From the NCBI GenBank assembly GCA_964396895.1, contig CAYNGJ010000015.1, positions 1 through 64,000 of the forward strand: a stretch of 64,000 nt of DNA, in the 5' to 3' direction. Source of the stretch: UBA2334 sp964396895 (lineage in GTDB: Bacteria; Pseudomonadota; Gammaproteobacteria; Burkholderiales; Burkholderiaceae_C). The notes beneath the pieces were generated by a model. It had not been told where the DNA came from. It worked only from the letters and a program-made list of their open reading frames with translations, and did no database searches. Positions 23,901-33,099 of the stretch are shown piece by piece (position 1 is the first letter of the stretch; each line of letters opens with the position of its first letter). A program made the translations under genes and the position numbers.

Positions 23901-26420
23901 CTATTGCATTTCAGCGGGTTTGAGTGGGGAAACCACTGGTATCCAGAAGCTGAAAACGCAACCCAGAATCTCTGTTCCATTGTAGATGTTCTCCACTTGG
24001 ATTCTCCCGTGGTGCGATTCGATGATGCTGCGGCACAGCTTCAGGCCGATGCCCATGCCTTCGTTTTTGGTGCTGTAAAAAGCCTCGTAAATGCGTTCCA
24101 GCAGCTCGTCTGGCACACCCTTGCCAGTGTCCCGCACACTGAATTCGACAACATCCGCATCGTCGATGTGGCGGGGCAGCACCTTGAGTTCCAGCTGCCG
24201 CTGCGGCACTGGCCTTTCGGCCAACAAAATGGACTCGGCCCCGTTTTTCAGCAGGTTGATGAGCACCTGCTCGATGAGGATGGGGTCCACCATGAGCTTG
24301 GGCAATCGCGCAGCCACATAGTGTGTCAGGCGGACCTGTTGGCGGCGCAATTCGATGTCGGCCAACTCGATGGCGTTGTTCACCATGGTGCCCACGTCGG
24401 ACAGGGTGGGGTTGGGCTCGCTGCGCTTCACGAATGCCTTGATGCGCTGAACAATCTGCCCCGCGCGCTGTGCCTGGCGGGCGGTTTTGTCCAGTGCCTG
24501 CAGCAGGTCGGGCTCGCTGATCTGGTGTTTTTGCAGCCGCGTGATCATGCCGCTGCAGTAGTTGCTGATGGCGGTGAGCGGCTGGTTCAGTTCGTGGGCC
24601 ACGCTGGACGCCATTTCACCCATGGTGATGAGGCGACTGGCGGTTTGTGCGCGTTCGGACTGCTGGGCGGCCAGTGCCTCTGCGTGGCGGCGGGCGGTGA
24701 TGTCGGTGGCGATGGCCATTTGCGCCAGTCGTCCGTCCACCCAGGTGACGTAGCGCGAACGCACCTCCAGCCATTTGCCCAGTTCGTCCACATACAGTTC
24801 GGTGTTTTCGGCTTGGGCATCGGTCAGGCTGTCGGTGGGCATGCCCACAAAGGCATCCACCGGGTCGCTGTCATCGCCATCGGGCACGGCGGGCTGGCCC
24901 AGGCGGTCCACCACGTGCTGGTGGCCCTTGCCGTCCATGCCAAACCACAGGCGATACAGCTTGTTGGCAAACAGCAATTCGTCACTGCCCAGCGGCACCA
25001 CCGACACCGCCGAGTCCAGGCTTTCCAGCACCGTGGTGAAACGTTCATAGGAGGCGGTCAGCTCCTGGCGGATGCGCTTGGGCTCGGTGATGTCGGTCAT
25101 GGAGGTCATCCAGCCGCTTTGCACACCGTTGGGATCAATCAGTGGCGACACATACATGCGCGCATCAAACACCTGGCCATTGCGACGGCGCACGCGCACC
25201 TCGAAGCCGCCTGGGCTGGAGCGCCCGCTGACCTCGTCATCCAACCGTGCGGTCAGCAGCTCGCGGTCTTCTTCTGGCCAATAGGGAAAGGGCGCGGTGC
25301 AGCCCACCAGTTCGGCCTCGGTCCAGCCGGTCATGCTGCAAAAGGCCGGGTTCACGTAGGAGATGCGGCCATGCATGTCCAGCGCCCGCATGCCCGTGAG
25401 CATGGAGTTTTCCATGGCCCGGCGGAAGTTGGTTTCAGCCACCAGCGCCTGCTGGGCCTGGGCCCGACGGCGGGTGTGGCGCCAGGTGCCCACCAGCATC
25501 CACACCGTGAGGGCACTGAGTGCGCCGATCAGCCACATGAGCCCGCTGCCCACCACATCTTGCGACGCCCGGTGACCCTGTGCCCGCAGCAGCAGGCCGT
25601 TGCCGACGGGCGACACCGGGATTTCCTGTGAGATGTGTTGCGGCGCCCACGGCAGCGGTGGCAGGATGCGGTGGGGCGGCGTGCTGACCATGCCGGCCAG
25701 CACTTGGCCCCGATCGTCCACCAGCGTCACGGCATACCGCGCCATGACCTCGGGGGGCACTCCAAAGCGCAGCAGCCCATCGACTGAGAACTCGCCCATG
25801 ACCACCCCACTGAAGCGTGAAATGTCGGCCAGCGGCACCTGTACCTGCAAGGTGGCGCCCTGGTCCGGGTGGGACAGGGGGCTGGAATACACCGGCTGGC
25901 GCAGTTCGCGCGACAGGTCAAACGACCCGCCGGTCTCTGCTGGGGGCATCAGGTCACCGGGGCGGCGCACGCTGGAGTCTGCCGCGCTGGGCGAGGCGTG
26001 GGAGGCAATCACCTGCCGGTGGTTGTCCACCCAGCTCACGGCCACCAGCTCGGGGTACTGGTTGATGAGGTTTTCGGCCTGCATCTCGAACTCGGTGGCG
26101 TCGATTTCCTTGTTGGTGATTTGGCGGGCCATGCGCATGAGTTGCTCTTGGCGTTCCAGCAGGCGCAGGCGCAGGCGCTGCTGCGCGTACTCCACGTCGC
26201 GCGCGACGGCGCCTTGCTCCCGGTCAATTTCCTCGGTGCGCAAATACGCAAACGCCGACAGCATGACGAGCAGGAACAACACCACGGCCACCAAGGGCCC
26301 CAACAGGGCATACCTGTCCTGACGGGAGGGTGACTGTTTGCGCCACCAGCTTTTCCACCACAAGCTGCGGGTGGCTGCATTGGCTGATGGCGGGCGTGTG
26401 GGGCTGTTCGGGATCGTCAT
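23901..26420 (-). CDS. membrane PAS-domain sensor histidine kinase
   Basis: This kinase of about 839 residues has a transmembrane segment near residues 40-62, a periplasmic sensor region of about 240 residues, a second transmembrane segment near 305, then two PAS domains (about 335-455 and 460-580). The HisKA motif SSVAHELNQPLTAISNY has His at about residue 609. The ATPase boxes DTGKGVPDELLERIYEAF and GMGIGLKLCRSI complete it. I used ATG 26420 as start; in-frame starts at 26447 and 26468 cannot be excluded because no good ribosome site is visible. It forms a two-component pair with the downstream FixJ-type regulator. The ligand is unknown. Confidence 0.9.
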   Translation of the reverse strand: MTIPNSPTRPPSANAATRSLWWKSWWRKQSPSRQDRYALLGPLVAVVLFLLVMLSAFAYLRTEEIDREQGAVARDVEYAQQRLRLRLLERQEQLMRMARQITNKEIDATEFEMQAENLINQYPELVAVSWVDNHRQVIASHASPSAADSSVRRPGDLMPPAETGGSFDLSRELRQPVYSSPLSHPDQGATLQVQVPLADISRFSGVVMGEFSVDGLLRFGVPPEVMARYAVTLVDDRGQVLAGMVSTPPHRILPPLPWAPQHISQEIPVSPVGNGLLLRAQGHRASQDVVGSGLMWLIGALSALTVWMLVGTWRHTRRRAQAQQALVAETNFRRAMENSMLTGMRALDMHGRISYVNPAFCSMTGWTEAELVGCTAPFPYWPEEDRELLTARLDDEVSGRSSPGGFEVRVRRRNGQVFDARMYVSPLIDPNGVQSGWMTSMTDITEPKRIRQELTASYERFTTVLESLDSAVSVVPLGSDELLFANKLYRLWFGMDGKGHQHVVDRLGQPAVPDGDDSDPVDAFVGMPTDSLTDAQAENTELYVDELGKWLEVRSRYVTWVDGRLAQMAIATDITARRHAEALAAQQSERAQTASRLITMGEMASSVAHELNQPLTAISNYCSGMITRLQKHQISEPDLLQALDKTARQAQRAGQIVQRIKAFVKRSEPNPTLSDVGTMVNNAIELADIELRRQQVRLTHYVAARLPKLMVDPILIEQVLINLLKNGAESILLAERPVPQRQLELKVLPRHIDDADVVEFSVRDTGKGVPDELLERIYEAFYSTKNEGMGIGLKLCRSIIESHHGRIQVENIYNGTEILGCVFSFWIPVVSPLKPAEMQ

Positions 26421-26501
26421 GGGCGGCTGAGTACACCACAGGATCATTGGCCCTGTGCAAGGGGGCACACGAGACCGTCAGATTGGTCTGGTGTGGCTGA
26501 C

Positions 26502-26516
26502 AAATGCCTTGCATTT
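26502..26516. promoter_or_regulatory. AAATGC-N3-GCATTT dyad in the kinase-aceE divergent region
   Basis: A perfect 6-bp inverted repeat with a 3-base spacer lies in the AT-rich centre of the 225-base gap between the divergent sensor kinase and aceE. A further TTGCATGTTGAAA lies downstream. It could be an operator for the adjacent response regulator or for another pyruvate dehydrogenase regulator. No footprint data exist for it here; function is inferred from position. Confidence 0.3.
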
Positions 26517-26645
26517 TTAACCAAAATTACTCTCGTAATATGAAATCTATATTTGCATGTTGAAATTTTAGAAAGCTTGTGAGACACTTCTGCCCGAGTT
26601 TTCGTACCGCATTTCCCACCCAAGGTCACACAAGGAGACAAGACC

Positions 26646-29354
26646 ATGTCCAACGCCCAGGACCAGAAACTGTTTGGCAGCGCTGCCAAGGACGCAGACA
26701 GCCAAGAAACCCGTGAGTGGATGGACGCCTTGTCCGCCGTCATCGAAAAGGAAGGGGGCGAGCGCGCCCACTTTTTGCTGGAGCAGCTGCTGGAGCACGC
26801 CCGGGAAAACAGCATCGACATGCCGTTCTCTGCCACCACAGGTTACGTCAACACCATCGAAACCGACCAGGAAGAGCGCTGCCCCGGCAACATCGAAATT
26901 GAAGAGCGCCTGCGCGCCTACATGCGTTGGAACGCCATGGCCATGGTGGTCAAGGCCAACCGCCACAACCCCGCCGATGGCGGCGATCTGGGCGGTCACA
27001 TTGGCTCGTTTGCGTCGCTGGCGCATTTGTTTGGTGCGGGCTTCAACCATTTTTGGCATGCTGAGAGCGAAAACCACGGCGGCGACTGCCTCTACATCCA
27101 GGGCCATGTGTCGCCCGGTGTGTACGCCCGCGCCTACCTGGAAGGCCGCCTGACCGAAGAACAGTTGCTGAACTTCCGCCAGGAGGTGGATGGCAAGGGT
27201 TTGTCGAGCTACCCGCACCCCAAGTTGATGCCCGAGTTTTGGCAGTTTCCCACCGTGTCCATGGGCTTGGGGCCATTGATGGCCATCTATCAAGCGCGTT
27301 TTTTGAAGTACCTGCACGCCCGTGGCATTGCCAACACCGAAAACCGCAAGGTGTGGGTGTTCTGCGGTGACGGCGAAATGGACGAGGTGGAAAGCCTGGG
27401 TGCCATCGGCTTGGCGGCCCGCGAGGGGCTGGACAACCTGATTTTCGTCATCAACTGCAACCTGCAGCGCCTGGACGGCCCCGTGCGCGGTAACGGCAAG
27501 ATCGTGCAAGAGTTGGAAGGCGAGTTCCGCGGTGCGGGCTGGAACGTCATCAAGCTGCTGTGGGGCTCCAACTGGGACCCGCTGCTGGCCCGTGACAAAG
27601 ACGGCGCACTGCGCAAACTGATGATGGACACGCTGGACGGTGACTACCAGAGCTTCAAGGCCAACGACGGCGCTTACGTGCGCAAGAACTTCTTTGGCCG
27701 CGACCCCAAGACGCTGGAGATGGTGTCCAAAATGTCTGACGACGACATCTGGGCCCTGCGCCGGGGTGGCCACGACCCCCAAAAGGTGTACGCGGCCTAC
27801 CACCAGGCCGTCAACACCAAGGGCCAGCCCACGGTCATGCTCATCAAAACCGTCAAGGGTTACGGCATGGGCAAGTCGGGCGAGGGCAAGAACAACGTGC
27901 ACCAGACCAAGAAGCTGACGGACGAAGACATCAAAATCTTCCGTGACCGCTTCAACATCCCGATTCCTGACAGCGAGCTGGCCAAGATTCCGTTTTACAA
28001 GCCGGCCGATGACACGCCCGAAATGCAGTACCTGCACGAGCGCCGCAAGGCACTCGGTGGCTACTTGCCCAAGCGCCGCACCAAGGCCGACGAGCAATTC
28101 ACCGTGCCGTCGCTGGATACTTTCAAGAGCGTGATGGAGCCCACCGCCGAGGGGCGCGAAATTTCCACCACCCAAGCCTATGTGCGCTTTTTGACGCAAC
28201 TGCTGCGCGACCAGGCCCTGGGCCCACGCGTGGTTCCCATTTTGGTGGACGAGGCACGCACCTTTGGCATGGAAGGCCTGTTCCGCCAGATCGGCATTTA
28301 CAACCCCCAAGGCCAGCAGTACACCCCGGTGGACAAAGACCAGGTCATGTACTACCGCGAAGACAAGGCCGGCCAGATTCTGCAAGAGGGCATCAACGAA
28401 GCAGGCGGCATGAGCAGCTGGATTGCCGCTGCCACCAGCTACAGCACCAGCAACCGCATCATGGTGCCGTTCTATGTGTACTACTCCATGTTCGGCTTCC
28501 AGCGCATTGGCGACTTGGCCTGGGCGGCGGGTGACATGCAGGCACGCGGCTTCTTGCTGGGCGGGACGTCAGGGCGCACCACGCTCAACGGCGAAGGCCT
28601 GCAGCACGAAGACGGCCACAGCCACATCATGGCGGGCACCATTCCCAACTGCATCAGCTACGACCCAACCTTTGCGCACGAGGTGGGCGTCATCCTGCAC
28701 CACGGCCTGAAGCGCATGGTGGAGAAGCAAGACAACGTCTTCTATTACCTGACGCTGCTGAACGAGAACTACGCCATGCCCGGCCTGACCGCTGGCACGG
28801 AAGAGCAAATCATCAAGGGCATGTACCTGTGCAAGCCCGGCGCCGAGGGGGCCACCCGTGTGCAGCTGCTGGGGTCTGGCACCATCCTGCGCGAGAGCAT
28901 TGCTGCCCAGGAACTGCTGGCTACCGACTGGGATGTGCAGGCCGATGTGTGGAGCTGCCCCAGCTTCAACGAGCTGACCCGCGACGGCCAGACCGCCGAG
29001 CGCTTCAACCTGCTGCACCCGCTGGAGAACCCGCAAGTGCCGTTTGTGACCCAGCAGCTGGCTGGCCACAGTGGTCCCGTGGTGGCTTCGACCGACTACA
29101 TGAAGGCCTATGCCGAGCAGATTCGCCCCTTCATCCCCAAAGGCCGTACCTACAAGGTGCTGGGCACCGACGGTTTTGGCCGCAGCGACTTCCGCAGCAA
29201 GCTGCGCGAGCACTTCGAGGTGAACCGCCACTACATCGTGGTCGCCGCCCTCAAGGCGCTGAGCGAAGAGGGCGCAGCACCCGCCGCCAAGGTGGCCGAG
29301 GCCATTGCCCAGTACGGCATCAACGCCGACAAGATCAACCCGCTGTACGCCTGA
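26646..29354 (+). CDS. aceE: pyruvate dehydrogenase E1 component (homodimeric type)
   Basis: This 902-residue thiamine-diphosphate enzyme decarboxylates pyruvate and reductively acetylates the E2 lipoyl group. The ThDP/Mg motif begins GDGEMDEVESLGAIGLAARE (near residue 240) and ends NCNLQRLDGPVRGNG. The segment GGDLGGHIGSFASLAHLFG is typical of the AceE family. AAGGAG precedes the ATG. The operon continues with aceF and lpdA after 25 and 12 bases. The length is slightly above the E. coli protein (887). Confidence 0.98.
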   Translation: MSNAQDQKLFGSAAKDADSQETREWMDALSAVIEKEGGERAHFLLEQLLEHARENSIDMPFSATTGYVNTIETDQEERCPGNIEIEERLRAYMRWNAMAMVVKANRHNPADGGDLGGHIGSFASLAHLFGAGFNHFWHAESENHGGDCLYIQGHVSPGVYARAYLEGRLTEEQLLNFRQEVDGKGLSSYPHPKLMPEFWQFPTVSMGLGPLMAIYQARFLKYLHARGIANTENRKVWVFCGDGEMDEVESLGAIGLAAREGLDNLIFVINCNLQRLDGPVRGNGKIVQELEGEFRGAGWNVIKLLWGSNWDPLLARDKDGALRKLMMDTLDGDYQSFKANDGAYVRKNFFGRDPKTLEMVSKMSDDDIWALRRGGHDPQKVYAAYHQAVNTKGQPTVMLIKTVKGYGMGKSGEGKNNVHQTKKLTDEDIKIFRDRFNIPIPDSELAKIPFYKPADDTPEMQYLHERRKALGGYLPKRRTKADEQFTVPSLDTFKSVMEPTAEGREISTTQAYVRFLTQLLRDQALGPRVVPILVDEARTFGMEGLFRQIGIYNPQGQQYTPVDKDQVMYYREDKAGQILQEGINEAGGMSSWIAAATSYSTSNRIMVPFYVYYSMFGFQRIGDLAWAAGDMQARGFLLGGTSGRTTLNGEGLQHEDGHSHIMAGTIPNCISYDPTFAHEVGVILHHGLKRMVEKQDNVFYYLTLLNENYAMPGLTAGTEEQIIKGMYLCKPGAEGATRVQLLGSGTILRESIAAQELLATDWDVQADVWSCPSFNELTRDGQTAERFNLLHPLENPQVPFVTQQLAGHSGPVVASTDYMKAYAEQIRPFIPKGRTYKVLGTDGFGRSDFRSKLREHFEVNRHYIVVAALKALSEEGAAPAAKVAEAIAQYGINADKINPLYA

Positions 29355-29379
29355 GCACAGGCAGCATTGGAGACACAAC

Positions 29380-31059
29380 ATGTCAATCATTGAAGTGATG
29401 GTTCCCGACATCGGGGACTTTGACGAAGTGACCGTCATCGAGCTGATGGTCAAACCCGGCGACACGGTCAAGGCCGAGCAAAGCCTGATCACCGTGGAGA
29501 GCGACAAGGCGTCCATGGAAATTCCGTCCAGCCACGCCGGTGTGGTGAAAGAACTGAAGGTGGCGCTGGGCGACAAGGTCAAGCAAGGCTCGCTGGTGGT
29601 CATGCTGGAAGTGGCGGGCGATATTTCAGCATCAAATAAAGCTCCAGCGACTGATGTTGTTGCGGTTGATGCTCCTGTTTCTGTTGCCGTCCCGGCTGCG
29701 CCCGCCGCTGCACCCGTGATCGCCGCCGCACCCGCTGGGTCGGTGGAGGTGCACGTGCCCGACATTGGCGACTTCAAGGACGTCGTGGTCATTGAGGTGT
29801 TCGTCAAACCCGGCGACGCCGTCAAGGTCGAGCAAAGCCTGATCACCGTGGAGAGCGACAAAGCCTCCATGGAAATCCCCTCGTCACACGCGGGGGTCAT
29901 CAAGGAGCTCAAAGTCAAGTTGGGCGACACCGTCAACATCGGTGACCTGCTGGCCACGCTGGAAGGCGCCGCTGGTGCCGCCGCACCCGCTGCTGCACCG
30001 GTTCCCGCGCCTGCACCCGTGGCCGCGCCGGCTGCTGCTGCCGTGTCTGCGCCTGCTGCTTCCGCGCCCGTGGCCGCGGCCGCGCACAACCCCACCACCT
30101 TGGCGGTGGGCCTGCCCCATGCGTCACCCTCGGTGCGCAAGTTCGCCCGTGAGTTGGGCGTACCGCTGGCCGAAGTCAAGGGCACTGGGCACAAAGGCCG
30201 CATCACGCCCGACGACGTACAAGCCTTCACACGAGGTGTCATGTCAGGAGCGCTGCAAACCACGGCCATCGCGGCTGCGGTGGCCAGCCAGGTGGGCAAG
30301 TCCGCTGGTGGCGGTGGTGGCTCCGAGCTGGGCCTCATCCCCTGGCCCAAGGTGGATTTCACCAAGTTCGGCCCCACCGAGCGCAAGGAGATGAGCCGCA
30401 TCAAGAAAATCAGCGGTGCCAACCTGTTGCGCAACGCCGTGATGATTCCGGCCGTCACCAACCACGACGATGCCGACATCACCGACCTGGAAGCCTTCCG
30501 CGTCTCCACCAACAAAGAGAACGAGAAGTCGGGCGTGAAGGTCACCATGCTGGCCTTCCTCATCAAGGCCTGCGTGGCCGCACTGAAGAAATTCCCCGAA
30601 TTCAACAGCAGCCTGGACGGCGACGCGCTGATTTACAAGCAGTACTTCCACATTGGCTTTGCGGCGGACACGCCCAACGGCCTGGTGGTGCCTGTCATCA
30701 AAGACGCCGACAAAAAAGGCATTTTCCAGATCAGCCAGGAAATGGGCGAGCTGGCCAAAAAAGCCAGAGACGGCAAGCTGGGCCCCGCCGACATGAGCGG
30801 TGCGTGCTTCACCATTTCTTCTCTGGGCGGCATAGGCGGGCGTTACTTCACACCCATCATCAATGCGCCTGAAGTGGCCATTCTGGGCGTGTGCAAGAGC
30901 ACCATGGAGCCGGTGTGGGACGGCAAGGCTTTCCAGCCACGCCTGATGCTGCCGCTGTCGCTGACTTGGGACCACCGCGTGATTGATGGCGCAGCTGCCG
31001 CACGCTTCAACGTGTACCTGGGCCAAATCCTCGGCGACTTCCGCCGGATCATGCTGTAA
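29380..31059 (+). CDS. aceF: dihydrolipoyllysine acetyltransferase, E2 of pyruvate dehydrogenase
   Basis: This 559-residue E2 core transfers the acetyl group from lipoyl to CoA. It has two lipoyl domains with modified lysines predicted at Lys43 and Lys161 (both in VESDKASMEIPSSHAG), Ala/Pro-rich linkers, a peripheral-subunit-binding domain (SVRKFARELGVPLAEVKGTG, near residue 250) and a catalytic domain ending with DHRVIDGAAAARF. ATG 29380 is used instead of an upstream frame inside aceE. The linker after lipoyl domain 1 is encoded by an AT-rich stretch resembling the dispersed repeat. Confidence 0.97.
   Translation: MSIIEVMVPDIGDFDEVTVIELMVKPGDTVKAEQSLITVESDKASMEIPSSHAGVVKELKVALGDKVKQGSLVVMLEVAGDISASNKAPATDVVAVDAPVSVAVPAAPAAAPVIAAAPAGSVEVHVPDIGDFKDVVVIEVFVKPGDAVKVEQSLITVESDKASMEIPSSHAGVIKELKVKLGDTVNIGDLLATLEGAAGAAAPAAAPVPAPAPVAAPAAAAVSAPAASAPVAAAAHNPTTLAVGLPHASPSVRKFARELGVPLAEVKGTGHKGRITPDDVQAFTRGVMSGALQTTAIAAAVASQVGKSAGGGGGSELGLIPWPKVDFTKFGPTERKEMSRIKKISGANLLRNAVMIPAVTNHDDADITDLEAFRVSTNKENEKSGVKVTMLAFLIKACVAALKKFPEFNSSLDGDALIYKQYFHIGFAADTPNGLVVPVIKDADKKGIFQISQEMGELAKKARDGKLGPADMSGACFTISSLGGIGGRYFTPIINAPEVAILGVCKSTMEPVWDGKAFQPRLMLPLSLTWDHRVIDGAAAARFNVYLGQILGDFRRIML
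29449..29592 (+). repeat. lipoyl-domain direct repeat, copy in aceF
   Basis: This 144-base stretch encodes the lipoyl hairpin region of aceF domain 1. It differs from 31141-31284 in lpdA at only 11 positions, ten of them synonymous. The second aceF lipoyl domain (around 29815-29950) is a more diverged third copy. Confidence 0.8.
29620..29665 (+). repeat. possible dispersed repeat remnant in the aceF linker
   Basis: ATTTCAGCATCAAATAAAGC followed by TCCAGCGACTGATG resembles the TCAAAATGGC / CTAGCGCTT blocks of the repeat and is clearly more AT-rich than the flanking coding DNA. It encodes residues about 81-95, just after lipoyl domain 1. The match is partial. Confidence 0.3.
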
Positions 31060-31071
31060 AGGAACCTGAAC

Positions 31072-32961
31072 ATGGCAAACATTGACATCCAGGTTCCCGA
31101 CATTGGCGACTTCGACGAAGTGGCGGTGATCGAGCTGCTGGTCAAACCCGGCGATACGGTCAAGGTCGAGCAAAGCCTCATCACCGTGGAGAGCGACAAG
31201 GCCTCCATGGAAATCCCGTCCAGCCACGCGGGTGTGGTCAAAGAGCTGAAAGTGGCCCTGGGCGACAAGGTCAAGCAAGGCTCTGTGGTGCTGGTGCTGG
31301 AAGTGGCAGGAGACGTTTCTGAGCCAAAACAGGCTGTAGCGCAATCTGCACCTGCAGTCTCAGCTACACCTGCTGCAGCGACTGCCACACCACCGGCCGC
31401 TCCAGCAGCAGTGGCCGCCCCTGTCTCAGCCACCAACGCCGCCAGCTTTGCAGGCACGGCCGACATGGAGTGCGACGTGCTGGTGCTGGGCGGTGGCCCA
31501 GGCGGTTACTCAGCCGCCTTCCGCGCTGCCGACCTGGGCCTGAAAGTCGTCATCGTGGAGCGCTACGCCACCCTGGGTGGCGTGTGCCTGAACGTAGGTT
31601 GCATCCCAAGTAAGGCCCTGCTGCACGTGGCCGCGGTCATGGACGAAGTCAGCCACCTGGGCGATTTGGGCGTGGACTTTGGCGCACCGGTGGTCAACAT
31701 CGACAAGCTGCGCGGCCACAAAGAAAAGGTCATTGGCAAGCTGACCGGCGGCCTGGGTGCCATGGCCAAAATGCGCAAGGTGACCACCGTGCGCGGCTAC
31801 GGCCACTTTGTGGGTGCCAACCACCTGGAAGTGGAAGAAACCACCGGTACGGGCCAGGAAAAGACCGGCGGCAAGAAGGTCATTGCCTTCAAGAAAGCCA
31901 TCATCGCCGCAGGCAGCCAGGCCGTGCGCCTGCCTTTCATGCCCGACGATCCACGTGTGGTCGATTCCACCGGCGCCCTGGCGCTGAAAGAAGTACCCAA
32001 ACGCATGCTCATTCTGGGCGGCGGCATCATCGGCCTGGAAATGGGCACCGTCTACAGCACCCTGGGCGCAAGGCTTGACGTGGTGGAAATGATGGACGGC
32101 CTGATGCAAGGCGCTGACCGCGATCTGGTCAAAATCTGGCAGAAGATGAACGCCAAGCGTTTCGACAACATCATGCTCAAGACCAAAACGGTGGGCGCAC
32201 GCGCCTTGCCCGAAGGCATTGAGGTGACGTTTGCCGCGATGGAGGAGGGCGCGAACGGGAGCAACGCCAGCGTTGCGGCCCCCGCACCCCAGGTGTACGA
32301 CCTGGTGCTGCAAGCCGTGGGCCGCACACCCAACGGCAAGAAGATTGCCGCCGACAAAGCCGGTGTGGCCGTGACCGACCGTGGCTTCATCAACGTCGAT
32401 ATCCAGATGCGCACCAACGTGCCGCACATCTTCGCCATTGGCGACATCGTGGGCCAGCCCATGCTGGCGCACAAGGCGGTGCATGAGGCGCATGTGGCAG
32501 CCGAAGTGATTGCCGGCGAACTGCAAGGCAACAAAGAGCTGGCAGCAGCCGCGTTCAACGCCCGGGTCATCCCCAGCGTGGCCTACACCGACCCCGAAGT
32601 GGCGTGGGTAGGCCTGACGGAAGACCAGGCCAAAGCGCAAGGCATCAAGGTCAAAAAGGGCCTGTTCCCCTGGACGGCCTCAGGCCGCGCCATTGCCAAC
32701 GGCCGCGACGAAGGCGTGACCAAGCTGCTGTTTGACGACAGCCCCGAAGCACACGGCCATGGCAAGATCCTGGGCGGCGGCATGGTCGGCACCCACGCGG
32801 GCGACATGATTGGCGAGGTGGCGCTGGCCATCGAGATGGGTGCAGATGCCGTGGACATTGGCAAAACCATCCACCCCCACCCCACGCTGGGCGAGAGCAT
32901 AGGCATGGCGGCCGAGGTGGCGCATGGCAGTTGCACGGATGTGCCGCCTGCGCGGAAGTGA
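31072..32961 (+). CDS. lpdA: dihydrolipoamide dehydrogenase with N-terminal lipoyl domain (PDH E3)
   Basis: This 629-residue flavoprotein reoxidises dihydrolipoyl groups with NAD. Residues 1-80 are a lipoyl domain (Lys43 in ESDKASMEIPSSHAG), followed by an Ala/Pro linker and the E3 body from about residue 128: FAD motif LGGGPGGYSAAFRAADLG, redox pair in GGVCLNVGCIPSKALL, NAD motif LGGGIIGLEMG, and the catalytic HPHPTLGESIG. A lipoyl domain on E3 is known for betaproteobacterial pyruvate dehydrogenase. Its placement directly after aceF supports assignment to that complex. The operon ends at a terminator at 33029. Confidence 0.97.
   Translation: MANIDIQVPDIGDFDEVAVIELLVKPGDTVKVEQSLITVESDKASMEIPSSHAGVVKELKVALGDKVKQGSVVLVLEVAGDVSEPKQAVAQSAPAVSATPAAATATPPAAPAAVAAPVSATNAASFAGTADMECDVLVLGGGPGGYSAAFRAADLGLKVVIVERYATLGGVCLNVGCIPSKALLHVAAVMDEVSHLGDLGVDFGAPVVNIDKLRGHKEKVIGKLTGGLGAMAKMRKVTTVRGYGHFVGANHLEVEETTGTGQEKTGGKKVIAFKKAIIAAGSQAVRLPFMPDDPRVVDSTGALALKEVPKRMLILGGGIIGLEMGTVYSTLGARLDVVEMMDGLMQGADRDLVKIWQKMNAKRFDNIMLKTKTVGARALPEGIEVTFAAMEEGANGSNASVAAPAPQVYDLVLQAVGRTPNGKKIAADKAGVAVTDRGFINVDIQMRTNVPHIFAIGDIVGQPMLAHKAVHEAHVAAEVIAGELQGNKELAAAAFNARVIPSVAYTDPEVAWVGLTEDQAKAQGIKVKKGLFPWTASGRAIANGRDEGVTKLLFDDSPEAHGHGKILGGGMVGTHAGDMIGEVALAIEMGADAVDIGKTIHPHPTLGESIGMAAEVAHGSCTDVPPARK
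31141..31284 (+). repeat. lipoyl-domain direct repeat, copy in lpdA
   Basis: This is the partner of 29449-29592 with 11 differences over 144 bases, ten of them silent. The two copies lie 1.7 kb apart in the same orientation, so recombination between them would delete most of aceF. Confidence 0.8.
31316..31370 (+). repeat. dispersed repeat remnant in the lpdA linker
   Basis: TTTCTGAGCCAAAACAGGC, TGTAGCGC, then CAGCTACACC align with the repeat blocks TGAGTCAAAATGGC, CTAGCGC and CAGCTA. It encodes residues about 82-100, at the same place after the lipoyl domain as the candidate in aceF. Confidence 0.4.
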
Positions 32962-33022
32962 TTTTTATATAAAAATGTGCTACTAGCGCTTATGTATAAA
33001 GCGTAATTAGCTATCAAAAACA
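32959..33022 (+). repeat. dispersed repeat, copy downstream of lpdA
   Basis: The sequence has AAAAATGTGCTACTAGCGCTT, an imperfect inverted AAAGCGT, and AATTAGCTATCAAAA. This is one of the clearest copies. It lies between the lpdA stop and the terminator. Confidence 0.6.
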
Positions 33023-33028
33023 ATAAAA

Positions 33029-33057
33029 CCCGAACTGGCAACGGTTCGGGCTTTTTT
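33029..33057 (+). terminator. terminator of the pyruvate dehydrogenase operon
   Basis: The stem CCCGAAC pairs with GTTCGGG across an 8-base loop and is followed by CTTTTTTG. It is a typical factor-independent terminator about 70 bases after lpdA. Confidence 0.85.
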
Positions 33058-33099
33058 GTTGAGTGCCCGGTGGCTACCCACAACCACCCCACCACGCCA

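Noticed and set aside
26568..30605. Long antisense frames (605 and 678 codons) across aceE and aceF
   Set aside because: They mirror the codon structure of the sense genes, have low-complexity Ala/Thr/Gly or His/Gln translations, and have no recognisable features.
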